Source: Micromonospora sediminicola (GTDB lineage: Bacteria > Actinomycetota > Actinomycetes > Mycobacteriales > Micromonosporaceae). Taken from it: a stretch of DNA of 64,000 nucleotides. Positions within the stretch are counted from its first letter, which is position 1, and the number at the start of each line of letters is the position of its first letter. The position numbers were made by a program, and so were the translations under genes. The notes under the pieces were generated by a model, which had not been told where the DNA came from, searched no databases, and was given only the letters and a program-made list of their open reading frames with translations. The DNA lies in NCBI RefSeq assembly GCF_900089585.1, contig NZ_FLRH01000004.1, forward strand, positions 1,047,001 to 1,111,000, given 5' to 3'. Below, in pieces: positions 8,715 through 16,929 of the stretch.

Positions 8715-9203
8715 ATGGACGCACCGGAGCGTGAGCGGTACGGGCCGCAGACCCGTCCGCTGCCCTTCGAGCGGGGCACCGACGGGCCCCGGGTGGTGCT
8801 CGTCGGCGTGGACGGCAGCCGCACCTCACTGCGGGCCGCCTCCTACGCCGCCGGGCTGGCCCGCCGGCAGGGCGCCGGACTGGTGGTGGTGTTCGTCAGC
8901 TCGCCCGCGCCGTACAGCGGGATCATGTCCGGCGTGGTGGCCGGCGCGGTCCAGCAGACCCACGACGAACTGGCCGACGAGCTGCGGGCCGAGTGCCGGC
9001 GCGGGGCCGAGGAGCTGGACCTGCCGGTGACGTTCCTGAGCCGGCGCGGCGACGCGTACACCGAGCTGTGCCGGGCGGCCGACGAGCACCGCGCGGACCT
9101 GGTCGTGGTCGGCTCCTCCGAGCAGGCCGGCCACCGGTTGGTCGGCTCGGTCGCCACCCGGCTGGTGCGCGCCGGACGGTGGCCGGTCGTCGTGGTGCCC
9201 TGA
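8715..9203 (+). CDS. Universal stress protein (UspA family)
   Basis: The 162-residue product has one Usp domain. It starts VVLVGVDGSRTSLRAASYA near residue 28 and ends with a nucleotide-loop-like stretch, VVVGSSEQAGHRLVGSVATR, then RWPVVVVP. The final G-x-x-G-x9-G-S pattern of ATP-binding Usp proteins is roughly kept but not textbook. Usp proteins bind ATP or act as stress chaperones and regulators; the exact role is unknown. The ATG at 8715 is two bases after the pump stop, so expression is probably coupled and under MarR control. Confidence 0.88.
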   Translation: MDAPERERYGPQTRPLPFERGTDGPRVVLVGVDGSRTSLRAASYAAGLARRQGAGLVVVFVSSPAPYSGIMSGVVAGAVQQTHDELADELRAECRRGAEELDLPVTFLSRRGDAYTELCRAADEHRADLVVVGSSEQAGHRLVGSVATRLVRAGRWPVVVVP

Positions 9204-9205
9204 GG

Positions 9206-9260
9206 GGTAAGGAAGGGCCCCCTTTTAACGCCTCGCGCTGTACCGGGGCCCCCTCTTACC
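9206..9260 (+). terminator. Inverted repeat, probable terminator after the universal-stress gene
   Basis: The arms GGTAAGGAAGGGCCCC (9206-9221) and GGGGCCCCCTCTTACC (9245-9260) pair imperfectly around a 23-base loop. The element begins two bases after the upstream stop and ends ten bases before the next start. The GGAAGGGCCCC core resembles a repeat often seen between Micromonospora genes, so it may be a dispersed element that also stops transcription. Confidence 0.55.
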
Positions 9261-9269
9261 ATCGCCGGG

Positions 9270-9803
9270 ATGACAACCTGGACCGCACCTGATGTCGACC
9301 GCCGCCACGAGCCCTACGTCGCCGACGAGCGCGCCATGCTGCAAGGCTGGCTGGACCTGCACCGCGACACCCTGCGGCACAAGTGCGCCGGGCTCACCGC
9401 CGAGCAACTGCGCACCCGCAGCGTCGAGCCCTCCGGGCTGACCCTGCTCGGCCTGGTGCGGCACATGGCCGACGTGGAGCGCTGGTGGTTCCGCGTCCGC
9501 GCCGCCGGCCTGGAGCTGCCCGACATGTACGACTACGACAAGGACCCGGACGCCGACCTCAACGACATCGCCGACGCCGACCCGGCCGAGGCGCTCGCCA
9601 CGCTGGAGGCCGAGATCGACGCGGCCGACCGGGCGGTGGCCGACCTGCCGCTGGAGCACACGTTCCGGCGCGCCCGGCGCGACGGCGGCAGCGACGAGAT
9701 GAACCTCCGCTGGGTCTATGTGCACATGATCGAGGAGTACGCCCGGCACAACGGCCACGCCGACCTGATCCGCGAGCGCATCGACGGCGTCACCGGGGCC
9801 TGA
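9270..9803 (+). CDS. DinB-superfamily protein (DUF664 type)
   Basis: The 177-residue product is a predicted four-helix bundle of the DinB/DUF664 group. The putative metal-binding His residues are seen in LGLVRHMADVERWWF (about 70) and, near the C terminus, EEYARHNGHADLIRERIDG (about 155-172). Members of this superfamily in actinobacteria include mycothiol-dependent transferases and thiol-detoxifying enzymes; this one's substrate is unknown. It is monocistronic. Its last 14 bases overlap the 3' end of the convergent ArsR gene. Confidence 0.85.
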   Translation: MTTWTAPDVDRRHEPYVADERAMLQGWLDLHRDTLRHKCAGLTAEQLRTRSVEPSGLTLLGLVRHMADVERWWFRVRAAGLELPDMYDYDKDPDADLNDIADADPAEALATLEAEIDAADRAVADLPLEHTFRRARRDGGSDEMNLRWVYVHMIEEYARHNGHADLIRERIDGVTGA

Positions 9804-10779
9804 CCCCGGCCGGGGCGCCCGCCCGCAGCACCTGCTCGCCCAGCGGGGTGAGGCAGTGCCGCACCGCAGAGCCGTCCCGCCGCGTGGTGATCAGCCCGGC
9901 GGCCCGCAGGGTCGCCGCGTGCTCGCTGGCCGTGGCGGCGGAGACGCCGACGCGACGGGCGAGCTGGGAGGTGCCCGGTGCGTCGGCGGTCGCCGCCAAC
10001 ACGGCCGCCCGGGTGCGCCCGAGCAGGTCCGCCAGCGGCGCCCCGGGCCCCAGCTCACGCCGCCCCGGCCGGATCGGATACACCAGCACCAGCGGGCCGC
10101 CCGGGTCCGCCAGCAGGTAGGGCTGCGGGGCGAGGTGGCAGGGCAGCAGGGTCAGGCCCCGGCCGCCCGCGGCCACCTCGACGTCGTCGGCGACCGCGCA
10201 CCGGTAGGACAACGCGTACCGCTCGCCCGTCTCGGCCCAGGCCAGGTACGGGCTGAGGTCGCGCAGCACCCGGTCGAGGCCGCCGGCCGCCAGCGTGTGG
10301 CCGCGTACCGCCCGGTCGGCGCGTACCGCCGCCTCGATCTCCGCCCAGTAGGGCGCGAGCGCCACGCCGTGGAAGGCGCGCATCGCGGCCCGCAGCCGGG
10401 CCCGGGCGGCGGGCTCCCCGGCGGCCAGCGGCGCCACCCGGGCGGGCAGCGCGCCGGACGCCACCAGCGGGCCCAGTTCGGCGGCGAGCACCTCGTCCGG
10501 GACGCCGGCGACCCGATCCAGCAGGGCGTCGAGGTCGCCGTCGAACACCGGCGGGGTCACCAGGTCCGGCACCAGATGGGGCGTCCGGCACAGGTCCAGG
10601 TAGGGCCGCATCTCGGGGCGCAACGCCGCCCGGGTCCGGGACCGCCAGCCGGCGAGATGCTCCGGCACGTCCGCCAGGACCAGCCGCTGGGCGGCCATCG
10701 CCAGCTCGACCAGCACCGCCGGATCGGACCGCAGGACCGTGCGGCTCAGGTCGGTGGCGTTGAGCCGCACTGTGGTCAC
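9790..10779 (-). CDS. ArsR-family winged-helix regulator with N-terminal DUF5937-like domain
   Basis: With the GTG start at 10779 the product has 329 residues. The first 230 or so form a domain resembling DUF5937 (unknown function); the C-terminal part is a clear winged helix, with GTSQLARRVGVSAATASEHA then AGLITTRRDGSAVRHCLTP. There is no obvious Cys metal site, so metal sensing is unlikely. It is divergent from the secreted SMP-30-like gene, with a large inverted repeat in the 77-bp gap touching the start region, which suggests autoregulation and control of the neighbour. The longer reading from 10914 would run into that neighbour and is rejected. Confidence 0.85.
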   Translation of the reverse strand: MTTVRLNATDLSRTVLRSDPAVLVELAMAAQRLVLADVPEHLAGWRSRTRAALRPEMRPYLDLCRTPHLVPDLVTPPVFDGDLDALLDRVAGVPDEVLAAELGPLVASGALPARVAPLAAGEPAARARLRAAMRAFHGVALAPYWAEIEAAVRADRAVRGHTLAAGGLDRVLRDLSPYLAWAETGERYALSYRCAVADDVEVAAGGRGLTLLPCHLAPQPYLLADPGGPLVLVYPIRPGRRELGPGAPLADLLGRTRAAVLAATADAPGTSQLARRVGVSAATASEHAATLRAAGLITTRRDGSAVRHCLTPLGEQVLRAGAPAGVRPR

Positions 10780-10787
10780 CGGCGCAC

Positions 10788-10824
10788 GGTAGCCACCTTT
10801 CGGCCCGTACCGAAAGGGGCTACC
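10788..10824. promoter_or_regulatory. Large inverted repeat between ArsR and SMP-30 genes, probable operator
   Basis: The left arm GGTAGCCACCTTTCGG (10788-10803) and right arm GGTAGCCCCTTTCGG (read on the opposite strand, 10810-10824) match except for one extra A, around a 6-base centre. The site lies 9 bases from the ArsR start and 32 from the SMP-30 start, so it can control both directions. Binding by the ArsR-type protein is inferred from position and symmetry. Confidence 0.6.
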
Positions 10825-10856
10825 GGGCGGGTCGGCGCCGCCGGACGCTGCGTCGC

Positions 10857-11792
10857 ATGAAGACACTCCTCGCGGCGGCCACCGCGGTCCTGACGGCGGT
10901 GACCGTCGGCGCACACCGGCCCGCCCCCACCAGCGTTCGTCCCGACACCTACGTCGTCTCCCGCGCGCCGGGCGTGCTGCCCGAAGGGCTCGCGGTCACC
11001 CCCGCCGGCACGATGTACGTCACGAGTTCGGCCACCGGCGCGGTCTACCGGGGCGACACCCGACGGGCCGGGCTGCGCCCGTTCCTCGCCCCCGGCGCCG
11101 ACGGCCGGACCAGCGCCGCCGGGGTCCGGGTGGACCACCGGGGGCGCGTCCTCGTCGCCGGCTGGACCACCGGCACCCTCTTCGTGTACGCGCCGGACGG
11201 CGCCCTGCTGGCCCGCCGCGCCGCCGCACCCGGCGCGGCCCTCAACGACCTGGCGGTCACCGGCGACGCCGTCTACGTCACGGACTCCGCCACCGGCACC
11301 CTGTGGCGCGCCGCACTCGACGGCGGGCGCGTCGGCGCCCTGGTCCCCTGGGTGGGCCCGGACGACTTCCCGGCCGCGCCGGTCTTCCTCAACGGCGTCG
11401 TGGTCGACCCGTCGGGCCGGGTCGCCCTGGTCGCGGAGCAGGGTGGCGAGCGCCTGTTCCGGGTCGACCTGGCCGACCGGTCGGTGACCGAGGTCGAGGT
11501 GAGCGGCGGCCGGATGGGCGCGGACGGTCTGCTGCTGGAGGGGAACCGGCTCTACGGGGTGGTCAACGAACCGGACGGCGTCGGCGGCACCCGTTTCCTG
11601 GTGAACCTGGCCCGGCTCGACGCCGGGTTGCGGACCGCCCGGGTGGTCGACCGGTCCCGTCCGGTCGGCATCCAGCGGTCGCCGACCTCGGTGGCACGCG
11701 ACGCCGGGCGACTGCTCTGGGTGGACAGCCAGCTCTTCGCGACCGTGCCCACCCCGCCGTTCACGGTCGCCGAGGTGCCGGGCCTGCGGTGA
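10857..11792 (+). CDS. Secreted SMP-30/gluconolactonase-like beta-propeller protein
   Basis: The 311-residue product begins with a likely signal peptide (MKTLLAAATAVLTAVTVGAH). It then shows propeller blades typical of SMP-30/strictosidine-synthase-like proteins: GLAVTPAGTMYVTSSATGAV, GVRVDHRGRVLVAGWTTG, and LNDLAVTGDAVYVTDSATGT with the usual calcium-site-like Asn-Asp. Family members are calcium-dependent lactonases or have lost activity; the substrate is unknown. It is transcribed away from the ArsR gene, from the shared 77-bp region, and convergent with the HAD gene. Confidence 0.75.
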   Translation: MKTLLAAATAVLTAVTVGAHRPAPTSVRPDTYVVSRAPGVLPEGLAVTPAGTMYVTSSATGAVYRGDTRRAGLRPFLAPGADGRTSAAGVRVDHRGRVLVAGWTTGTLFVYAPDGALLARRAAAPGAALNDLAVTGDAVYVTDSATGTLWRAALDGGRVGALVPWVGPDDFPAAPVFLNGVVVDPSGRVALVAEQGGERLFRVDLADRSVTEVEVSGGRMGADGLLLEGNRLYGVVNEPDGVGGTRFLVNLARLDAGLRTARVVDRSRPVGIQRSPTSVARDAGRLLWVDSQLFATVPTPPFTVAEVPGLR

Positions 11793-11831
11793 GCGGCGCA
11801 CGAGCCGGGCGGGACACGGGGCCCGTCCGGC

Positions 11832-12452
11832 TCAGCACGCCAGCGCCGCGCGCAGGTAACGCAGGTCGGCCGGCCCGCTCCACCGGTGCGCGGACAGGCC
11901 GGCCACCCGGGCGCCCGCCACCGCGCGGTCCTGGTCGTCGACGAAGAGCACCCGGGCCGGCGGGGTGTCCAACGCCGCGCAGGCGGCCTGGAAGTATTCC
12001 TTGGCCGGCTTGTGCACGCCGACGACCGACGAGTTGACCACCACGTCCAGCTCGTCGGTCAGGTCCAGCGCGGCCAGGTCGGCGTCGAGCAGGTCGGTGG
12101 CGTTGGTGCCCAGCCCGACCCGGATGCCGGCCGCCCGCACCTCGCGGACGAACGCCAGCACCTCCGGGTCGACCTCGCCGCGGTAGCTCTGCCACTGCTC
12201 CACGGCCGCCCGGGCCCGCTCGGGGTCACCGATCGTCGGGATCAGCGCGTCGGCGACGCTCGCCATCCACCGGGCGTGGCTGACCTGGCCGGTGAGCACC
12301 GGCTGGAGCAGCCCCCACGACATCGCGATCTCACCGAGGACGCCCTCGGGCAGCCCGTACTCCCGCTCGACGCCGGCGGCGACCGCCGGGTCCCAGCGGC
12401 GCAGCACGCCGTCGAAGTCCACCAGGAGCGCCGTGGCGCGTTCCCGACTCAC
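11832..12452 (-). CDS. HAD-superfamily hydrolase (haloacid dehalogenase-like phosphatase)
   Basis: The 206-residue product shows HAD motif I, LLVDFDGVLRRWD (residues 9-21), with the nucleophile Asp and +2 Asp. Motif II is GLGTNATD (about 113) and motif IV is VLFVDDQDRAVAGA (about 168). The motif II Ser/Thr and the Lys of VGVHKPAKEYF are present. HAD proteins mostly dephosphorylate small metabolites; the substrate here is unknown. The GTG start overlaps the smc stop by four bases, so translation is probably coupled to smc. The longer reading through smc in this frame is a shadow. Confidence 0.87.
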   Translation of the reverse strand: MSRERATALLVDFDGVLRRWDPAVAAGVEREYGLPEGVLGEIAMSWGLLQPVLTGQVSHARWMASVADALIPTIGDPERARAAVEQWQSYRGEVDPEVLAFVREVRAAGIRVGLGTNATDLLDADLAALDLTDELDVVVNSSVVGVHKPAKEYFQAACAALDTPPARVLFVDDQDRAVAGARVAGLSAHRWSGPADLRYLRAALAC

Positions 12453-15400
12453 TCGTCTGTCACCTGTTCCTCGTCGTCGGCCCGGTTGAGCCGCTGGCTG
12501 ATCACCTGGGTCACGCCGCTGCGCATGGTCACGCCGTAGAGCGCGTCGGCGATCTCCATGGTCCGCTTCTGGTGGGTGATCACGATCAGCTGGCTCTTCT
12601 CCCGCAACTGTGCCAGCAACGTGATCAGGCGGCCCAGGTTCACGTCGTCGAGCGCCGCCTCGACCTCGTCCATGATGTAGAACGGGCTGGGCCGGGCGCG
12701 GAAGATCGCCACCAGCATGGCCACCGCGGTCAGCGACCGCTCGCCGCCGGAGAGCAGCGAGAGCCGCTTGATCTTCTTGCCCGGCGGCCGGGCCTCCACC
12801 TCGACACCGGTGGTGAGCAGGTCCTCCGGGTCGGTGAGCACCAGCCGGCCCTCGCCGCCGGGGAAGAGCACGGTGAAGACCTGCTCGAACTCCCGCGCGG
12901 TGTCGGCGAACGCGCTGGCGAAGACCTCCAGGATCCGGTCGTCCACGTCCTTGACCACGGTGAGCAGGTCCCGCCGGGTGGCCTTGAGGTCCTCCAGCTG
13001 CTCGGAGAGGAACTTGAAACGCTCCTCCAGCGCGGCGAACTCCTCCAGCGCGAGCGGGTTCACCTTGCCCAGCAGGGTCAGCTCCCGCTCGGCCTTGGCG
13101 GCCCGCTTCTCCTGCACCGGCCGCTCGTAGCGGACCGGTTCCGGCACCGGCCGGCCGTCCTTCTCGGCCAGCGCGACGTCCGCGTCGGTGGGCGGGACGA
13201 GCTGGTCCGGGCCGTACTCGGCGACCAGGGTGGACACGTCCAGGCCGAAGTCCTCGGCGGCCTTCGCCTCCAGCTGCTCGATCCGCATCCGCTGCTCGGC
13301 GCGGGCCACCTCGTCCCGGTGCACCTGGCTGGTGAGCCGCTCCAGTTCGGCGGCGAGGCGCTTGGCCGCGCCGCGTACCTCGGACAGCTCGGCCTCGCGC
13401 GCGGCGCGCTCGCGGGCGACGGCGTCGCGGTGCTCCTCGGCCCGCGCGATGGAGACGGCGAGGCGGGTGAGCGCCTCCCGGGCGCCGCCGACCACGGCCC
13501 GGGCGATCTCCGCACCCCGGGTGCGGGCCGCGCGCCGGGCGGCCGCGCGCTCCCGCGCGGCCCGCTCGGCGGTGGCCTGCCGGGCCAGCGAGTCGGCCCG
13601 GCCGGCGATCGACGCCACCCGTTCCTCGGCGGTACGGACGGCGAGCCGTACCTCCATCTCGTTCTGCCGGGCCGGCGGCACCATGGCGGCGAGCTGGTCG
13701 CGCTCCTCGGTGGACGGTTCGGCGTCGATCGGCGTGGCCTCGGCCAGCCGCAGCCGCTCCGCCAACTCGGCCAGCGCCGTCAGGTCCCGCTCCCGGGCCG
13801 CCTCGGCGCGCGCCCGGGACTCGCCGAGCCGGTCGGTCTCGGCCTTCGCCGAGCGGGCGGCCGCGCCCAGCTCGGCGAGGCGGCGCGCGGCGGCGTTGCG
13901 GTGGCTCTCCGCCTCCCGCTTGGCGGCGGCGGCGTGCTGCACGGCCTCCTTGGCGGCGGCCACCTCGGCCCGCGCCTCGGCCAGCTGCTCGCGCAGCTCG
14001 GCGGCGGCGCGTTCGGCGGTGGCCCGGTTGGTCCGGGCCTCCTCGACCGCGGCCTGCACCTCGATGAAGCTGGGCGCCTTGGCCGACCCGCCGGCCGCCG
14101 CGTACGCCCCGACGACGTCGCCGTCCGGGGTGACCGCGCGCAGCTCCGGGTTCACCGCGACCAGCTCGGCCGCGGCGGCGAGGTCGTCGACCAGCGCCAC
14201 GTCGCGCAGCGCCCGGTGCACGGCGGGCCGGATCCCGGCGGCGCACTCCACCAGGTCGGGCGCCCACCGGGCGCCCTCGGGCAGCTTCGGGCGCAGCGCG
14301 TCGGCGGAGCCGTCCATGCCCGGACCGGCGGGGCTGCCGACCAGCAGTCCGGCCCGTCCGGCGTCGGAGATCTTGAGCAGCCGCATCGCCTCGACGGCCT
14401 CGTCCACGCCGCTGACCGCCACCGCGTCGGCCAGCCCGCCCAGCGCGGCGGCGAGGGCCGCCTCGTCACCGGGGGCGACGGTGAGCAGCCCGGCGAGGCT
14501 GCCGAGCAGGCCGGGCACCTGGTCGGCGCGGGCCAGCAGCGCGCCGGCGCCGTCCTTGCGGCGCAGGCCGAGCGAGAGGGCCTCCTCGCGGGCCTTCCAG
14601 GTGGCCGCGTCCTTCTCCGCCGCGCGCTCGCCGTCGGCGAGGCTGCGCACGGCGGCCTGGGCCTGCTCGTGCACCGCCACCGCCTCGGCGTGCCGGGCGT
14701 CCAGGTCGGCGTTGTCCCGGTCGGCCTCGGTGGACTGCTCGGCGACCGCGTCCAGGTCGGCCTGCGCCTTCTCGGCGCGGCCCAGCGCGTCGGTGTGCGC
14801 GGCGGCGAGCCGCTCGATCTCCTCGCCGGCACTGGTGGTCCGCGCCCGGGCGGAGTTGACCTGACCGGTCAGCCGGGCCAGCCCCTCGCGCCGGTCGGCG
14901 ATGGCCTTGGCGGCGGTGACCAGCTCCCGCTCGGCGGCGGCGAGCTGCCGTTCCAGCTCCTGCCGGTGCTCGACCGCCTCGGCCAGGCGGACCTGGTCGT
15001 CGGTGAGCGCGGCGCGCAGCTCCTCCTCCTGCTCGCGGACCCGCCGCGACTCCGCCTCCAACTGCTCGGGGTCGCGGCCGGGGCGCTCGTCGTCACCGCT
15101 GGCGCTGAGGTGGCGCAGCCGCTCCCGGGCGAGCTGCTCGATGGAGCGGAACCGCTCCTGCAGGGCGGAGAGGCGGTACCAGGTGTCCTGGGCCGCCGCG
15201 AGCAGCGGGGCGTCCTCGGCCAGGGCCGCCTCCAGCTCACCGAGCCGGCCCTGCACCTCGCCGTGCTCGGCCTCGATCTGCTCCCGCCGCTCCCGCAGCG
15301 CGGTCTCGTCGGCGATCTCCCGGTCCAGGGTGGTCCGCAGCGTGTGCAGGTCGTCGGCGAGCAGCCGGAGCCGGGCGTCGCGCAGGTTGGCCTGGATGGC

Positions 15401-16048
15401 GGCGGCGCGCCGGGCCACCTCGGCCTGCCGACCCAGCGGCTTGAGCTGGCGGCGCAGCTCGGCGGTGAGGTCGGTGAGGCGGTTGAGATTGGTCTGCATC
15501 GCGTCGAGCTTCCGCAGCGCCTTCTCCTTGCGCTTGCGGTGCTTGAGGACGCCGGCCGCCTCCTCGATGAAGGACCGCCGGTCCTCCGGCTTGGCGTGCA
15601 GCATGCCGTCGAGCCGGCCCTGCCCGACGATGATGTGCATCTCCCGGCCGATGCCGGAGTCGGAGAGCAGCTCCTGGATGTCGAGCAGGCGGCAGGAGTC
15701 GCCGTTGATCTCGTACTCGCTCTCGCCGGAACGGAACATCCGGCGGGTGATGGAGACCTCGGTGTACTCGATCGGCAGCGCGCCGTCGGTGTTGTCGATG
15801 GTGAGGGTGACCTCGGCCCGGCCGAGCGGTGCCCGCCCGGCGGTGCCGGCGAAGATGACGTCCTCCATCTTGCCGCCGCGCAGCGCCTTCGCGCCCTGCT
15901 CGCCGAGCACCCAGGCGATCGCGTCGACGACGTTGGACTTGCCGGAGCCGTTCGGGCCCACCACACAGGTGATCCCGGGCTCCAGCTTCAGCGTCGTGGC
16001 GGAGGCGAAGGACTTGAAGCCCTTCACCGTCAGGCTCTTGAGATGCAC
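12449..16048 (-). CDS. smc: Chromosome segregation protein SMC
   Basis: SMC is the ATPase subunit of condensin, which organises and segregates the chromosome with ScpA and ScpB. The 1199-residue product has the full plan: Walker A GPNGSGKS at 31-38, long Ala/Glu/Arg coiled coil, a hinge at about 500-660 (GLLGSLAGLLTVAPGDEAAL), a second coiled coil, the signature LSGGERSLTA near 1098 and Walker B FYIMDEVEAALDD near 1125. The ATG at 16048 is the normal N terminus (MHLKSLTVKGFKSFA). A small coiled-coil gene lies upstream, where many actinobacteria have acyP or mutM. Rnc and mutM lie 8 kb away. Confidence 0.98.
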   Translation of the reverse strand: MHLKSLTVKGFKSFASATTLKLEPGITCVVGPNGSGKSNVVDAIAWVLGEQGAKALRGGKMEDVIFAGTAGRAPLGRAEVTLTIDNTDGALPIEYTEVSITRRMFRSGESEYEINGDSCRLLDIQELLSDSGIGREMHIIVGQGRLDGMLHAKPEDRRSFIEEAAGVLKHRKRKEKALRKLDAMQTNLNRLTDLTAELRRQLKPLGRQAEVARRAAAIQANLRDARLRLLADDLHTLRTTLDREIADETALRERREQIEAEHGEVQGRLGELEAALAEDAPLLAAAQDTWYRLSALQERFRSIEQLARERLRHLSASGDDERPGRDPEQLEAESRRVREQEEELRAALTDDQVRLAEAVEHRQELERQLAAAERELVTAAKAIADRREGLARLTGQVNSARARTTSAGEEIERLAAAHTDALGRAEKAQADLDAVAEQSTEADRDNADLDARHAEAVAVHEQAQAAVRSLADGERAAEKDAATWKAREEALSLGLRRKDGAGALLARADQVPGLLGSLAGLLTVAPGDEAALAAALGGLADAVAVSGVDEAVEAMRLLKISDAGRAGLLVGSPAGPGMDGSADALRPKLPEGARWAPDLVECAAGIRPAVHRALRDVALVDDLAAAAELVAVNPELRAVTPDGDVVGAYAAAGGSAKAPSFIEVQAAVEEARTNRATAERAAAELREQLAEARAEVAAAKEAVQHAAAAKREAESHRNAAARRLAELGAAARSAKAETDRLGESRARAEAARERDLTALAELAERLRLAEATPIDAEPSTEERDQLAAMVPPARQNEMEVRLAVRTAEERVASIAGRADSLARQATAERAARERAAARRAARTRGAEIARAVVGGAREALTRLAVSIARAEEHRDAVARERAAREAELSEVRGAAKRLAAELERLTSQVHRDEVARAEQRMRIEQLEAKAAEDFGLDVSTLVAEYGPDQLVPPTDADVALAEKDGRPVPEPVRYERPVQEKRAAKAERELTLLGKVNPLALEEFAALEERFKFLSEQLEDLKATRRDLLTVVKDVDDRILEVFASAFADTAREFEQVFTVLFPGGEGRLVLTDPEDLLTTGVEVEARPPGKKIKRLSLLSGGERSLTAVAMLVAIFRARPSPFYIMDEVEAALDDVNLGRLITLLAQLREKSQLIVITHQKRTMEIADALYGVTMRSGVTQVISQRLNRADDEEQVTDE

Positions 16049-16360
16049 CTTCTCGATCCTCGTCCGGTGGCCGCCGTACCGTCGCCGGCTGCGCGGACCT
16101 GGTGAACCCGCAGACTAACCCGCCGCCGGGACGCGGCCGGCACGCGACCCACCCGGCGGCCGGGGTGTCCGCTTTCCGGCCCGCGGGCACGATGCGGCGG
16201 AAACGGCAAGATCATATGCCCGGACGCAATTCCGGGCCGGATCCGCAAGATCGATAATTGCGGGGAACGGCAAAAGGGGTACGCACATGGCTGCGCGCCG
16301 GCACAGGTGTGTCGGCGCGCTTTTCGGTGTGGTGCGATTCAGTTTTTCGACAACTGGAGA
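16049..16360. other. Gene-free stretch upstream of smc with GCAAGATC repeats
   Basis: There is no convincing coding frame here. The sequence holds two direct copies of GCAAGATC (16206-16213 and 16245-16252) around an imperfect CCGGA/TCCGG palindrome, and becomes AT-richer from about 16250 to 16350. The same octamer occurs in the intergenic hairpin at 28.6 kb, which suggests a dispersed repeat family. The smc promoter presumably lies here, but no clear -35/-10 pair was found. Confidence 0.5.
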
Positions 16361-16555
16361 TCAGGTCAGTGCGGGCTCGGCCAGACGGAGGAGGTCGTCC
16401 GCCTCCGCCGCGGCCGCCGCAAGCCGATCGTTCTCGGCGCGCAGACGCGTGATCTCGAACTCCAGTGCCTGAACCCTGGACCGCAGTCGGGTGACCTCGT
16501 CGAGCAGACGCCGGTCGGGCGCTGCACCTACGTGGCCGTAGAGGGCCTTCGCCAT
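16361..16555 (-). CDS. Small coiled-coil protein of unknown function
   Basis: The 64-residue product starts MAKALYGHVGAAPDRRLLDE and continues as one heptad-rich helix (LRSRVQALEFEITRLRAENDR) to an Ala/Leu tail. The start at 16555 has an excellent AAGGAG seven bases upstream; the longer 153-codon reading lacks coding character and crosses the promoter. No family with known function is recognised, though a similar small protein beside smc is recalled from other Micromonosporaceae. It is on the smc strand, 312 bases upstream, and has its own promoter. A structural or DNA-associated helper role is possible but not shown. Confidence 0.7.
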   Translation of the reverse strand: MAKALYGHVGAAPDRRLLDEVTRLRSRVQALEFEITRLRAENDRLAAAAAEADDLLRLAEPALT

Positions 16556-16665
16556 GCTGACTCCTTGATATGCGCTGCCGGAAAGGCCGGCCAACGCGCG
16601 CCCATGATGTTCGCGGCTGCCATTCCCGGTGTATCGGGGCATGGCTGGGCGCGACTGGCGACACC

Positions 16666-16698
16666 TATATATTGAGCCGAACCCCCCTCCTTCGTCAA
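16666..16698 (-). promoter_or_regulatory. Probable promoter of the small coiled-coil gene
   Basis: On the minus strand, TTGACG (16693-16698) is followed 18 bases later by CAATAT (16669-16674), overlapping TATATA (16666-16671). It lies about 111-143 bases upstream of the small gene's start. AT-richness and the near-consensus -35 stand out in this GC-rich region. Confidence 0.5.
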
Positions 16699-16929
16699 GT
16701 TGACGCAGGCCGTAGATCATCTCCACGTCGGCCGGTCCACTCGCCGGGGGGCTGCCAGAAGGCGCGGACACGCTCTGTCCGGACGCCTTTACTGTACGCC
16801 CGGGAATGTGTGAACGGCTCACCCTTGGCGTCGGGTTCGCCTTAACTCTTTCTTAGCCACGTTGCCGCAGCTCGCACCGCCCCCGTAGCGTCACCCCGGC
16901 CCGCAACCCGACCCGTGGAGGGGACAGGC
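16699..16929. other. Gene-free divergent region before the CAP-domain gene
   Basis: Together with the minus-strand leader to 16556, this makes about 370 bases without a gene. Beyond the promoter listed for the small coiled-coil gene, the only visible items are an AT-richer patch near 16840-16860 (CTTAACTCTTTCTTAGCC), which may hold the CAP-gene promoter, and a good ribosome site GGAGGGG at 16917-16923. No small frame with coding character was seen. Confidence 0.4.

Noticed and set aside
12449..14267. 811-codon frame continuing into the HAD hydrolase
   Set aside because: The N-terminal 600 codons are an off-frame reading of smc; only the last 206 codons, from the GTG at 12452, are the real HAD gene.
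12572..16105. Open frame of 1177 codons antisense to smc
   Set aside because: Gly/Leu/Gln-rich shadow of smc; no start signal or family resemblance.
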